Below, one piece after another: positions 26,881 through 35,746 of a stretch of DNA of 64,000 nucleotides. The notes under the pieces are model-generated. The model ran no database searches. It worked only from the letters and a program-made list of their open reading frames with translations, and was not told the origin of the DNA. Source of the stretch: Bowmanella denitrificans (GTDB taxonomy: Bacteria > Pseudomonadota > Gammaproteobacteria > Enterobacterales > Alteromonadaceae); the NCBI RefSeq assembly GCF_002887595.1, contig NZ_PEBU01000001.1, positions 434,001-498,000 of the forward strand. The letters run 5' to 3'. The translations under genes and the position numbers were made by a program. Position 1 is the first letter of the stretch, and every line of letters begins with the position of its first letter.

Positions 26881-28134
26881 TTGTTGAATTCGTTGCGCAC
26901 TAAACTGACCTTATCTATGCTGATCACCAGCCTTGCCGCAATTAGTGTCATGGCACTGATTACGCCTTGGTTGTTGGAGCAAAGGTTTGTCAATGAAGCC
27001 AGGGAAGTGCACTTCAAGGGTTTTGTGCGCGCAATCGAAGAGTTCCGCCAGGATCATCAGGAGTGGGGTGGTCGTCAATCTGCACTTCTGATCAATCAGT
27101 ATCTAAGCAATCGCCAAGCGGCTCCAATCAGACCAGCCCTTAGCGATCAGCGACCAACAGTTTCCAACAGTTTTCGCTTCGTTCTGACCGATCACCAGGG
27201 GTTTGTTTTTCTCCCGTTTTTTGAATATGAATTAGGTCAGCAACTTAGTGCTGAGCAACTGCAACAAGCCAATCCACTGACCCTGGATGGTGAATTAGTC
27301 GGGTATGCATTAGGTGGTGGTGAACTTCCGCTTACCGACCAGGATAAGTCCTATTTGCTGATCCAAAGCCGCAGTATGTTGATTGGAGCTGCAGCAGGTC
27401 TGGCCGTGACATTGCTGCTAAGTTTAACCATGGGTAGCCAGCTGGTAAAACACTTACAGGCTCTGACCCGGGCAGCCATTGAAATGAGCAAAGGCAACCT
27501 GAATCAGCGAGTGCAGGTGGAAGGTAAGGATGAAGTTGCGCTGCTGGCCAGGGAATTCAACCGTATGGCCCAGGAGCTGAATAACACCTACGCTGAGCTT
27601 AAAGCGTCCAATGAAACCATCAAAGCTCAGGCGGAAGCCATGCAGGAGCTGTCACTGCGTGATGAGCTGACCAGCCTGCATAATCGTCGCTACTTCAATC
27701 AACAATTTCGCTTGATGCATCACCAGGCGATTCGCTATCAGGACGCCCTGGCTTTAGCCTTAGGCGATATTGATAACTTTAAACAAATCAATGACAGATT
27801 CTCACACCATATTGGTGACGCCGTGCTAAAGCAGGTCGCAGTGCTGATGCAAAAAGAAATTCGGGAGGCCGACGTGTTAGCCCGATACGGTGGCGAGGAA
27901 TTTGTGATCCTGATGGCCCATACCGATAAACGCCAGGCAGAGGGTTTAATTGACAGAATCCGTGCCAAGGTAGAAGCCTGGCCCTGGCATCAACTGGCCA
28001 GTGAACTGCATGTCACTATCAGCTTCGGTATCAGTGATAAGCTGGACAGCGATTTGGGCCACAGCATGTTGGTTGAGGCTGATAACCGTCTTTATCAGGC
28101 CAAGGACCTGGGTCGTAACCGCGTGTGTGTCTGA
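26881..28134 (+). CDS. Periplasmic-sensing HAMP diguanylate cyclase
   Basis: A 417-residue protein with an N-terminal membrane helix (LTLSMLITSLAAISVMAL), a periplasmic sensor region to about residue 160, a second helix (MLIGAAAGLAVTLLLSL), a HAMP domain, and a coiled linker. The C-terminal GGDEF domain has LRDELTSLHNRRYF, LGDIDNFKQIND and ARYGGEEFVIL. The inhibitory site RxxD is present as READ five residues before GGEEF, so product feedback is expected. Of two possible TTG starts, 26881 has AGGAG six bases upstream. It overlaps the next gene by 8 bp. Confidence 0.9.
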   Translation: MLNSLRTKLTLSMLITSLAAISVMALITPWLLEQRFVNEAREVHFKGFVRAIEEFRQDHQEWGGRQSALLINQYLSNRQAAPIRPALSDQRPTVSNSFRFVLTDHQGFVFLPFFEYELGQQLSAEQLQQANPLTLDGELVGYALGGGELPLTDQDKSYLLIQSRSMLIGAAAGLAVTLLLSLTMGSQLVKHLQALTRAAIEMSKGNLNQRVQVEGKDEVALLAREFNRMAQELNNTYAELKASNETIKAQAEAMQELSLRDELTSLHNRRYFNQQFRLMHHQAIRYQDALALALGDIDNFKQINDRFSHHIGDAVLKQVAVLMQKEIREADVLARYGGEEFVILMAHTDKRQAEGLIDRIRAKVEAWPWHQLASELHVTISFGISDKLDSDLGHSMLVEADNRLYQAKDLGRNRVCV

Positions 28135-28819
28135 TTTAGCCCAGCTTCAACTTTACCGGTTAGGCTTGCTGACGGCGCTGCTGCCACTGTTTACCACACA
28201 TATTTGTCTGCTGCTCAGTGGTTATGAGAATTATCTGGCCTGGTGCAACCCCTATTGGCTGGACTGCTATAGCATTAGCGCCACCGGCAGACAGGGCACT
28301 GCCTACTTTGTGTTTAAGGGCGGTATGATCACCGCCATGGTGCTGCTGGCGCTATACTGGTTGATCAACCAAGCCTGGCTTCAGGGTCTGACCGGACAAA
28401 AAAACAGGGCCCTGGGCTGGTGTGGCGGTCTGGCCAGTGTGGCCTTAATTAGCTACACACTCAGCCTCGGCCATGATGGCAACATTCCCTACCTGCTGCG
28501 ACGTAGCGGCGTGATCACTTATCTTGGTTTGACTTTTATTTGCCAGTTGCTGCTCGCGTCAACCCTTGCCAGGCAAACAGAAACCCGCACGGATGGTCGT
28601 CGCTTATTCGCACTTAGTGCAATGACCTTGCTGTTGGCGCTGTTTTCTCTGTTATTGGACGCCAGCCTGGGCGAGCAGTATCAGAGACTGGAAAATGCGG
28701 TGGAATGGGGACTGATATTGATGCTTAATCTGCATGTGCTGCTATCGGTATGGGCATGGAAAAACGCTCAGTTGCAAATACGGCTGCACAACCATACCAA
28801 AAGGACCAACACAGGCTAG
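28127..28819 (+). CDS. Multi-pass membrane protein, possibly Frag1/DRAM-like
   Basis: A 230-residue protein of about six hydrophobic helices, starting most likely at the GTG at 28127 inside the last codons of the cyclase gene. Conserved-looking polar features are NPYWLDCYSISATGRQG between helices 1 and 2 and SLGHDGNIPYLLRRSG between helices 3 and 4. The first resembles the extracytoplasmic loop of Frag1/DRAM/Sfk1 proteins, but this is a weak resemblance. Overlap with the diguanylate cyclase suggests coupled expression. The function is unknown. Confidence 0.7.
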   Translation: MSDLAQLQLYRLGLLTALLPLFTTHICLLLSGYENYLAWCNPYWLDCYSISATGRQGTAYFVFKGGMITAMVLLALYWLINQAWLQGLTGQKNRALGWCGGLASVALISYTLSLGHDGNIPYLLRRSGVITYLGLTFICQLLLASTLARQTETRTDGRRLFALSAMTLLLALFSLLLDASLGEQYQRLENAVEWGLILMLNLHVLLSVWAWKNAQLQIRLHNHTKRTNTG

Positions 28820-28857
28820 GGGCTGTTTATCTTTCAAGTATAGATTTTGTTCCAACC

Positions 28858-28884
28858 CAGTAAAAAAGGGCCCGCAGGCCCTTA
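28858..28884 (-). terminator. Rho-independent terminator of hslVU
   Basis: The arms AAGGGCC (28866-28872) and GGCCCTT (28877-28883) enclose CGCA. On the minus strand the stem is followed by TTTTTTACTGG. It is placed 4 bp after the hslU stop. Confidence 0.88.
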
Positions 28885-28887
28885 ACT

Positions 28888-30216
28888 TTACAAAATAAAA
28901 CGGCTTAGATCTTCATCTTCCACCAGGCTGTCCAGGTGGCCTTTGACATAGTCGGCATCGATCAGCAATTTCTCGCCCTGTTTTTCAGACGCACTGAAGG
29001 AAATGTCTTCCATCAGCTTTTCCATCACCGTATGCAATCGTCTGGCCCCAATGTTTTCGGTACGCTCGTTGACTTGCCAGGCCGCCTGCGCAATGCGCTC
29101 AATACCATCCTGAGTAAACTCTACTTCCACCCCTTCGGTACGCATAAGCTCCGAATACTGCTCGGTTAGTGAGGCATTAGGTTCGGTCAGAATACGAATA
29201 AAGTCATTGGCAGTAAGCGCACTCAGTTCTACCCTGATGGGCAATCGACCTTGCAGCTCCGGAATTAAATCCGATGGTTTGGCCATCTGAAACGCGCCAG
29301 AGGCAATAAACAGAATATGATCGGTTTTCACCATACCGTGCTTGGTACTGACGGTTGAGCCTTCCACCAGTGGTAGCAGGTCACGCTGCACGCCTTCGCG
29401 GGAAACGTCAGCGCCACTGGTATTTTCCCTTTTACAGATTTTGTCTATCTCATCAATAAATACGATGCCGTTCTGCTCAACGTTATACAGCGCTTTCTCT
29501 TTCAGATCTTCCTGATTCACCAAACGCGCAGCTTCTTCCTCAATCAACAGCTTAAAGGCTTCTTTGACCTTTAACTTCTTCTTCTTTTTGTGGGAACCGG
29601 ACAGGTTCTGGAACATGCTTTGCAGCTGGTTGGTCATCTCTTCCATGCCGGGTGGGGCCATAATTTCCACCCCCATCTGCGGCAGCGCTACATCCACATC
29701 GATTTCTTTGTCGTCCAACTGCCCTTCACGCAGTTTCTTACGAAACGCCTGGCGCGTGCCCTTGTCCTGGCCTTCTTCACGTTCACCCCAGACATTTTCA
29801 GGACGGGGTAGCAGGGCATCCAGTACGCGCTCCTCGGCCGCTTCCTCAGCACGGTAGCGTACTTTGGCCATTTCCTGTTCTTTGGTCATCTTCACCGAGA
29901 TATCGGCCAGGTCGCGAATGATGGCTTCCACTTCCTTACCTACATACCCCACTTCAGTAAACTTAGTTGCTTCTACTTTAATAAATGGGGCGTTTGCCAG
30001 TTTGGCCAGGCGACGGGCGATTTCGGTTTTACCCACCCCGGTTGGGCCAATCATCAGGATATTTTTGGGGGTGACTTCATGACGCAGCTCTTCATTCAAT
30101 TGCATACGTCGCCAGCGGTTACGCAAGGCGATGGCCACGGCACGTTTGGCACCCTGCTGGCCGATAATATGGCGGTCCAGTTCGTGGACAATTTCTCTGG
30201 GGGTCATTTCCGACAT
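28888..30216 (-). CDS. hslU: HslU, ATPase subunit of the HslUV protease
   Basis: An AAA+ unfoldase that feeds substrates to the HslV peptidase. The product is 442 residues (E. coli 443). Walker A GPTGVGKT is at residues 57-64, the I-domain lies around residues 110-240 (highly charged [12 protein letters not shown]), Walker B is [11 protein letters not shown], and the C-terminal tail DEDLSRFIL inserts into HslV. It follows hslV by 70 bp in one operon under a sigma-32 type promoter. Confidence 0.97.
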   Translation of the reverse strand: MSEMTPREIVHELDRHIIGQQGAKRAVAIALRNRWRRMQLNEELRHEVTPKNILMIGPTGVGKTEIARRLAKLANAPFIKVEATKFTEVGYVGKEVEAIIRDLADISVKMTKEQEMAKVRYRAEEAAEERVLDALLPRPENVWGEREEGQDKGTRQAFRKKLREGQLDDKEIDVDVALPQMGVEIMAPPGMEEMTNQLQSMFQNLSGSHKKKKKLKVKEAFKLLIEEEAARLVNQEDLKEKALYNVEQNGIVFIDEIDKICKRENTSGADVSREGVQRDLLPLVEGSTVSTKHGMVKTDHILFIASGAFQMAKPSDLIPELQGRLPIRVELSALTANDFIRILTEPNASLTEQYSELMRTEGVEVEFTQDGIERIAQAAWQVNERTENIGARRLHTVMEKLMEDISFSASEKQGEKLLIDADYVKGHLDSLVEDEDLSRFIL

Positions 30217-30286
30217 GGATAAACCTTATATTGCAAAATTTATGGGTATCAGGGTGCCTAAGCAGTTCAGGCCCCCTGAAAATTGA

Positions 30287-30811
30287 TCAGTAATCCAGTT
30301 GCTCAACGGTATGATTGTGGTTGGTGAACACACAGATATCACCCGCAATGGTCAGGCTCTTTTCGGCGATTTCACGAGCACTGAGTTCGGTATTTTGCAG
30401 CAAAGCGGTTGCCGCAGCCTGAGCAAAAGGGCCACCCGAGCCAATGGCGATTAAATCCATTTCAGGCTGCAATACGTCACCGTTACCGGTAATAATCAGC
30501 GACGCGGTTTCATCAGCCACCGCCAGCAATGCTTCCAGACGCCTTAACATTCGGTCAGTACGCCAGTCTTTAGCCAATTCCACCGCAGCACGCATCAGAT
30601 GCCCCTGATGAATTTCCAATTTGGATTCAAAGCGCTCAAACAAGGTAAACGCATCCGCCGTACCACCGGCAAATCCAGCCAGAACTTTGTTCTGATAAAG
30701 GCGGCGAACTTTTCTGGCATTGCCCTTCATTACGGTATTGCCAAGAGACACCTGGCCGTCGCCAGCGATGACAACCTGATTATTGCGCCTAACTGAAACT
30801 ATCGTAGTCAC
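30287..30811 (-). CDS. hslV: HslV, peptidase subunit of the HslUV protease
   Basis: A proteasome-beta-like threonine protease of 174 residues. The Met is followed by Thr-Thr ([20 protein letters not shown]), giving the catalytic N-terminal threonine after Met removal; [10 protein letters not shown] and the lysine region are typical. It forms two stacked hexamers capped by HslU and degrades misfolded or regulated cytoplasmic proteins. It is the first gene of the operon. Confidence 0.97.
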   Translation of the reverse strand: MTTIVSVRRNNQVVIAGDGQVSLGNTVMKGNARKVRRLYQNKVLAGFAGGTADAFTLFERFESKLEIHQGHLMRAAVELAKDWRTDRMLRRLEALLAVADETASLIITGNGDVLQPEMDLIAIGSGGPFAQAAATALLQNTELSAREIAEKSLTIAGDICVFTNHNHTVEQLDY

Positions 30812-30868
30812 CCGGACTCCTTAAGAATTCGTATCCGTCTGGCGGATATTCATATGAGATTAGCCTGT

Positions 30869-30896
30869 ATTTGGGGTTGAGCAGAGAATTTTCAAG
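30869..30896 (-). promoter_or_regulatory. Sigma-32 (heat-shock) promoter of hslVU
   Basis: On the minus strand CTTGAAA (30896-30890) and CCCCAAAT (30876-30869) are separated by 13 bp, matching the sigma-32 consensus CTTGAAA-N13-15-CCCCATNT with one mismatch in the -10. The start site would be about 50 bp before the hslV ATG. Confidence 0.82.
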
Positions 30897-30999
30897 TGAA
30901 ACAAATGGCCTCATTGAATCACCAGACTGACACTGAATTCCTTGACCCTCTAAGTCGCCTTGCTTATAAATAGCGTTCGGTTTCCAAACCAACATAATC

Positions 31000-31902
31000 A
31001 TGTCAGCAAAGCACCCCATTATTGCCATTACGGGTTCTTCCGGTGCAGGCACCACAACGACCACCAATGCCATACGCCATATTTTCCGCAATCTGGGTTT
31101 GAATGCGGCCTTTGTGGAAGGAGACAGTTTCCACCGTTTTACCCGTCCGGAAATGGAAGTGGAGATCCGCAAGGCCCAGGAACAAGGTCGGCATATCAGC
31201 TATTTTGGCCCCAGAGCCAATGATTTTGTGCTACTTGAGAACCTGTTTAAGGAATATGGTGAGACCGGCTCAGGAAAATACCGCCATTACCTGCATAGCT
31301 TTGACGACGCAGTGCCCTTCAATCAGATGCCCGGCACCTTTACGCCTTGGCAGGACTTGCCCAAAAGTACCGAACTGCTGTTTTACGAAGGCTTACATGG
31401 CGGCGTGGTAACAGACGAAGCCGATGCCGCCAAACATGTGGATCTTCTGGTCGGCATGGTGCCTATTGTTAACCTGGAATGGATCCAGAAAATTGTGCGC
31501 GACACCACCGACCGCGGTCACTCGCGCGAGGCGGTGATGAGCAGTATCGTGCGCAGTATGGACGACTACTTCCAGTACATTACCCCGCAGTTTTCCCGTA
31601 CCCATGTGAATTTTCAGCGGGTGCCCACGGTAGACACCTCCAACCCCTTCAGCGCCAGGGAAATTCCGTCCCATGACGAAAGTTTTGTGGTGGTACGTTT
31701 TCGCCGTGAAATGCGCAATGTCAATTACCCTTATCTGCTGCAGATGATCGAAGGTGCCTTTATGTCCAGAATCAATACCATAGTGGTACCTGGGGGCAAA
31801 ATGGGATTGGCAATGGAATTGATCCTGTCTCCCCTAATCGAAGAATTGATGGATAAAAAACGCCGCGCCAGTTTCCAGATGGATTGGGTGGCGGAAAAAT
31901 AA
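31000..31902 (+). CDS. prkB: Phosphoribulokinase-like protein PrkB
   Basis: The 300-residue product closely follows E. coli PrkB: P-loop ITGSSGAGTTTTT (Thr in place of the usual Lys, as in this subfamily), EGDSFHRFTRPEM, FYEGLHGGVV, VNLEWIQKI and VPGGKMGLAMEL. It is a phosphoribulokinase-family enzyme present in heterotrophs. No RuBisCO is nearby, so its physiological substrate is uncertain. It starts 104 bp beyond the divergent hslV promoter and is followed after 9 bp by a glycosyltransferase gene. Confidence 0.93.
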   Translation: MSAKHPIIAITGSSGAGTTTTTNAIRHIFRNLGLNAAFVEGDSFHRFTRPEMEVEIRKAQEQGRHISYFGPRANDFVLLENLFKEYGETGSGKYRHYLHSFDDAVPFNQMPGTFTPWQDLPKSTELLFYEGLHGGVVTDEADAAKHVDLLVGMVPIVNLEWIQKIVRDTTDRGHSREAVMSSIVRSMDDYFQYITPQFSRTHVNFQRVPTVDTSNPFSAREIPSHDESFVVVRFRREMRNVNYPYLLQMIEGAFMSRINTIVVPGGKMGLAMELILSPLIEELMDKKRRASFQMDWVAEK

Positions 31903-31911
31903 GGAACAAAC

Positions 31912-33123
31912 ATGGCCCCGCATCTGCTTTATTGTTGGGAATTGGGTCAGGGCTACGGTCATGTGCTGAATTTCCGGCACTTGGCATTGCGTTTGCTGGA
32001 ACAAGGCTGGCGGGTGAGTTGTGTGACAAAAAACCTGGACGTCAGCCGTAAAATGCTACCCGAGATCCAGGATATCCGTGCCACACCGGCCACAGACAGA
32101 CAAGTTAAACATAACCCAACCCGCAATCTGGCGGAAATTCTGGTTAACAACGGCTTTCATGATCAACAAAACACGTTAAATCGCTGCCAGGCCTGGCTGG
32201 ATATTTTCACTGAGCTGCAACCCGATATTGTGCTGATAGATCATGCTCCCACAGCGTTGTTGGTGAGCCATGCTGCCGACATCCCCAGAGTGCTAATGGG
32301 CACCGGCTTTTTTATCCCGCCCGACACTAAACCCTTACCCTTCTTACTGAGTCATTTGCTTGGTGAACAACAAAGTGGTGCCGAAGACCAGGTCCTGTCA
32401 CAGTGCAATGCTTTCCTGAAAAGTGCCAAGAAGCCGCCCCTGGCGTACTTTAGTCAGTTGTTTGGCCAGGCCGACGATTGTTTTCTTTGTACTCTGCCAG
32501 AGTTTGATCATTACTCACAACGCCAGGACGCAGAATATTGGGGCCCTTGTTTCGATTTTGAGCAGGGTGCTTTGCCGCAGTGGACACAGGAAAATAAACC
32601 CAGAATATTTGTTTATCTGCACCAGGATTTCGTTGCCATGCCAACCATTTTGCAGCAATTGCATGAACTGGATGCGGCCGTGTCATTACATATTTCCGGT
32701 ATAGAGCAGGATGTAATGGCGCAATACCCTAAGTTTATCTGGCATCGGGATGCGGTTAATCTGGCTGCGGTAGCTGCTGAGTGCGATTTAGTCATCTGTC
32801 ATGCCGGCCATGGTACTCTGTCAGGTATGCTGCTTAATGCCGTACCTTTGCTATTGCTGCCCAAGCAGCTTGAACAATGGATATTGGCGGAGCTACTGTG
32901 TCGCCGCTATCTTGCATATTTTATCCCCCCCGAAGGCGACTACCAGAATCTGGCCGACAAAATAAACAGAATATTGAATGACGATACACTCAGACAAAAC
33001 CTGACGGCATTTGCCAACACTTATGCGGGTTTTTCTCATCAGGAGCAAAAGCAGGGAATGTTGGAAGCACTGCAAACCTTGCTGGAAAACAAAAAGCCCG
33101 GCTTAACACCGGGCTTTGCATAG
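31912..33123 (+). CDS. GT1-type glycosyltransferase
   Basis: A GT-B glycosyltransferase of 403 residues resembling UDP-glucuronosyl/glucosyl transferases. The N-terminal acceptor half starts LLYCWELGQGYGHVLNF. The C-terminal donor half has the signature region AECDLVICHAGHGTLSGMLL and VPLLLLPKQLEQWILAE, the nucleotide-sugar binding loop. The acceptor is unknown. It is probably cotranscribed with prkB. The last codons contain the hairpin that terminates the convergent PEP-CTERM gene. Confidence 0.87.
   Translation: MAPHLLYCWELGQGYGHVLNFRHLALRLLEQGWRVSCVTKNLDVSRKMLPEIQDIRATPATDRQVKHNPTRNLAEILVNNGFHDQQNTLNRCQAWLDIFTELQPDIVLIDHAPTALLVSHAADIPRVLMGTGFFIPPDTKPLPFLLSHLLGEQQSGAEDQVLSQCNAFLKSAKKPPLAYFSQLFGQADDCFLCTLPEFDHYSQRQDAEYWGPCFDFEQGALPQWTQENKPRIFVYLHQDFVAMPTILQQLHELDAAVSLHISGIEQDVMAQYPKFIWHRDAVNLAAVAAECDLVICHAGHGTLSGMLLNAVPLLLLPKQLEQWILAELLCRRYLAYFIPPEGDYQNLADKINRILNDDTLRQNLTAFANTYAGFSHQEQKQGMLEALQTLLENKKPGLTPGFA
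33087..33117 (-). terminator. Terminator of the PEP-CTERM gene, inside the 3' end of the GT gene
   Basis: The arms AAAGCCCGG (33093-33101) and CCGGGCTTT (33109-33117) enclose CTTAACA. Read on the minus strand the stem is followed by TTTTTGTTTTCC. It lies 19 bp after the PEP-CTERM stop but within the coding part of the convergent glycosyltransferase gene. Confidence 0.82.
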
Positions 33124-33136
33124 CCATACAATAATG

Positions 33137-34114
33137 CTATTGGGTTTTCCTGCGCCGACGGAAAGCCAGACCAGCCAGGCCCGCACCTAACAGCGCGATA
33201 CTGGCAGGTTCTGGCACCGAGGTGGAGTTTTGTCTGATATTGTTGTCGTTAAAGGCAACAGGCACGGTGCTGAAACCATTTGGGTCACCAAACTGCGCAT
33301 AGGTATAGCCAGTGTAAGAGCCCCAGTAACCATATTCGCCGTATTCACCATAGCCGCAATCCTCGGTAACCGCACTGACGCTTGCCAGGTTTGCCGTACC
33401 ATAATTGCCATAACCGTTGTCGCAACTTTTCAGGTGATTACCTTGCACAAAGGTCGTGATACTGTAGGTCAGATTGAACGACTCACCTGCTCCCCATACA
33501 CCAAGGTTCAGGGTGTCGGAAAAGGCGGACCACCAGTAGTAGCTGTCGCCATTCTGGTAACTGCCGAGCATAGTGCCGGAATAGGTTGCCTGTGACCCAT
33601 TGATATCAGTATCCAGAGTAAACATGCTGCTCCATAGCGAGTTGCCGTCTACGCTGATATCAACAATATAACCCGCGGTGGAAAACTCTTCCGACGTGGT
33701 AAAGCCATAGTTTTCAGCATCCAGGGAGCCCCGGTTAATGCTGAAATCATAACTATATAGCTGGGCGAGGCCACTGCTGTTCAGAACATCAACGGATTGG
33801 GTAACAGTAGAAAATTGATGGTAATGCGCGCCCACGCCATAAGAGCGGGAATACATCCAACCTACATCGTTGCCGCTGGCCCCACCCGACGTGTCGGCGT
33901 CTGAGCCGTATCTGTCGATATAGGACGAAGACCAGCTTGGATCAGAATCGCTGTTGCTGTCCTCGTCATACAGCGGATCACCTATCTGGTATCCGGTCTC
34001 AGTGGAAATAGTGTAATTTAACAGTGTTGCCTGGGCTGGCATAACGGCCACACCCAGAATAGTGGCAACGGCCAGGCTCAGAGATTTTGGCCGAAAAATA
34101 ACGGACTTTTGCAT
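33137..34114 (-). CDS. PEP-CTERM sorting domain protein
   Basis: An exported protein of about 325 residues with a signal peptide (LSLAVATILGVAVMPAQA). The central region is rich in Tyr, Ser and Gly with beta-strand character. The C-terminal sorting signal is VPEPASIALLGAGLAGLAFRRRRKTQ without its last few residues shown: the PEP motif, a hydrophobic helix and an Arg cluster. Such proteins are cleaved and anchored by an exosortase, usually together with exopolysaccharide export; no exosortase gene lies in this window. The start at 34114 has GGAG eight bases upstream. Confidence 0.9.
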   Translation of the reverse strand: MQKSVIFRPKSLSLAVATILGVAVMPAQATLLNYTISTETGYQIGDPLYDEDSNSDSDPSWSSSYIDRYGSDADTSGGASGNDVGWMYSRSYGVGAHYHQFSTVTQSVDVLNSSGLAQLYSYDFSINRGSLDAENYGFTTSEEFSTAGYIVDISVDGNSLWSSMFTLDTDINGSQATYSGTMLGSYQNGDSYYWWSAFSDTLNLGVWGAGESFNLTYSITTFVQGNHLKSCDNGYGNYGTANLASVSAVTEDCGYGEYGEYGYWGSYTGYTYAQFGDPNGFSTVPVAFNDNNIRQNSTSVPEPASIALLGAGLAGLAFRRRRKTQ

Positions 34115-34341
34115 AAACGTCTCCAAAGATTACTGACAGTCTGACCGGCACTATGCCGATTCACAACCGACCAAATTCGTCTTATGCATAGTCAGTGCCA
34201 GCAACCAAACGCCGGACAATATTTATACAATTCAAAGAGATACAAATAATCAAAAGCCAGTACTGGAAAAATACCAACCTAGCGCTGTAAAAAAACTGGA
34301 CATAAGTAGAGCGTGTTGACCTTTTGAGTATAGATTTAATC

Positions 34342-34749
34342 TCAGAACTCGGCTTCAAGCACTTCAAAACTGTGGCTTACTGCAACCGATTTACCCAGCA
34401 TAATAGACACAGAGCAGTATTTTTCGGCCGACAGATTGACCGCTCTTTCCACATGTTTTTCACTTACATCCTGGCCACTGACCACAAAGTGTAAATGCAG
34501 CTTGGTAAATACTGCGGGCACGGCATCCGCACGCTCACCGCTGAGTTTCACTTCAACACCTGTTACTTTCTGTTTGGCCTTTTTCAGGATGCTGACCACA
34601 TCCACCGAGGCGCAACTGCCCGCGGCCATCATCACCATTTCCATCGGACTGGCGGCGCTACTTTTGTCACCATCCATCACTACCGCATGGCCGCTGTCTG
34701 ACGTGCCAACAAAGCGGTAACCATCCACCCACTTAACTGATGCCTGCAT
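34342..34749 (-). CDS. OsmC-family protein, YhfA-like
   Basis: From ATG 34749 (GGAG upstream) the product is 135 residues, close to E. coli YhfA. The two conserved cysteines of OsmC/Ohr peroxiredoxin-like proteins are present in AAGSCASVDV and SAEKYCSVSIML, so thiol-dependent peroxide reduction is plausible. In E. coli yhfA lies next to crp and near prkB; prkB is 2.4 kb away here, but no crp gene is in the gap. Confidence 0.87.
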   Translation of the reverse strand: MQASVKWVDGYRFVGTSDSGHAVVMDGDKSSAASPMEMVMMAAGSCASVDVVSILKKAKQKVTGVEVKLSGERADAVPAVFTKLHLHFVVSGQDVSEKHVERAVNLSAEKYCSVSIMLGKSVAVSHSFEVLEAEF

Positions 34750-34996
34750 TCGTTTCACTCCATAGTGCCTGGCACATTGTGGCCAGACGCGTTTGTTTGC
34801 GGTTATTTTGCCTAAAGGTAAGGTTTTACGCCAGCGCCATGCAGACACACAAACTTTGTAACAACTGCACATGTCAGGCAGGCAAGCTTTTAATTTACTT
34901 ATGCTTTACCTTATAGTGACAAACATTGTGGCTGAGTTGCACCAAGTCCCCTTTTGGTGTTGGATATCAGCGGTATTTTTTGCAGGTAAATAAGCA

Positions 34997-35725
34997 ATGG
35001 GACAGGAAACACCTAAGGTACTGGTAGTTGATGATGATATGCGTCTGCGTAGCTTGCTGGAACGCTATCTGGTTGAGCAGGGCTATCAGGTCAGAACGGC
35101 AGCCAATTCAGAACAAATGGACAGGCTGCTGGAACGGGAAAACTTCCATATGATGGTGCTGGACCTGATGTTACCCGGTGAAGACGGCCTGTCCATTTGT
35201 CGTCGCCTGCGTCAGCGCGAAAATGAAATCCCTATTGTGATGCTGACAGCCAAAGGCGATGAAGTAGATCGCATAATCGGCCTGGAGATGGGTGCAGATG
35301 ATTACCTGCCCAAACCCTTTAATCCGCGTGAGCTGTTGGCCCGCATTAAGGCTGTATTGCGTCGTCGTACTACCGAAGCACCTGGTGCACCTTCGCAAGA
35401 AGAACAAATGGTCACATTTGGTAAATACAGTCTTAATCTAGCCACCCGTGAAATGAATGCAGACGGTCAGCCGATGACACTGACCAGTGGTGAATTTGCC
35501 GTACTTAAGTCTTTGGTGACCCACCCCAGAGTGCCATTGTCCAGAGATAAACTGATGAACCTTGCCAGAGGCCGCGACTACAGTGCGCTGGAGCGCAGCA
35601 TTGATGTGCAGGTTTCGCGTCTGCGTCGTATGCTGGAAGACGACCCTGCCAACCCTCGCTATATTCAGACGGTATGGGGTTTAGGCTACGTGTTTGTGCC
35701 GGATGGTGAGAAGAAGAACGCCTAG
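34997..35725 (+). CDS. ompR: OmpR response regulator
   Basis: A 242-residue two-domain regulator. The receiver domain has acidic DDD at residues 12-14, phospho-acceptor Asp56 in VLDLMLPGEDG, and KPFNPRELLARI. The C-terminal winged-helix domain has LTSGEFAVLKSLV, SRDKLMNLARGRDY and IQTVWGLGYVFVP, all close to enteric OmpR. It controls porins and envelope functions in response to EnvZ. It starts 21 bp before envZ. Confidence 0.95.
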   Translation: MGQETPKVLVVDDDMRLRSLLERYLVEQGYQVRTAANSEQMDRLLERENFHMMVLDLMLPGEDGLSICRRLRQRENEIPIVMLTAKGDEVDRIIGLEMGADDYLPKPFNPRELLARIKAVLRRRTTEAPGAPSQEEQMVTFGKYSLNLATREMNADGQPMTLTSGEFAVLKSLVTHPRVPLSRDKLMNLARGRDYSALERSIDVQVSRLRRMLEDDPANPRYIQTVWGLGYVFVPDGEKKNA

Positions 35726-35746
35726 TTCTGAATATCAATTAACATT

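Noticed and set aside
34750-34996. A crp gene expected beside the YhfA-like gene by enteric synteny
   Set aside because: The gap is only 247 bp and contains no CRP-like reading frame; ompR follows directly.
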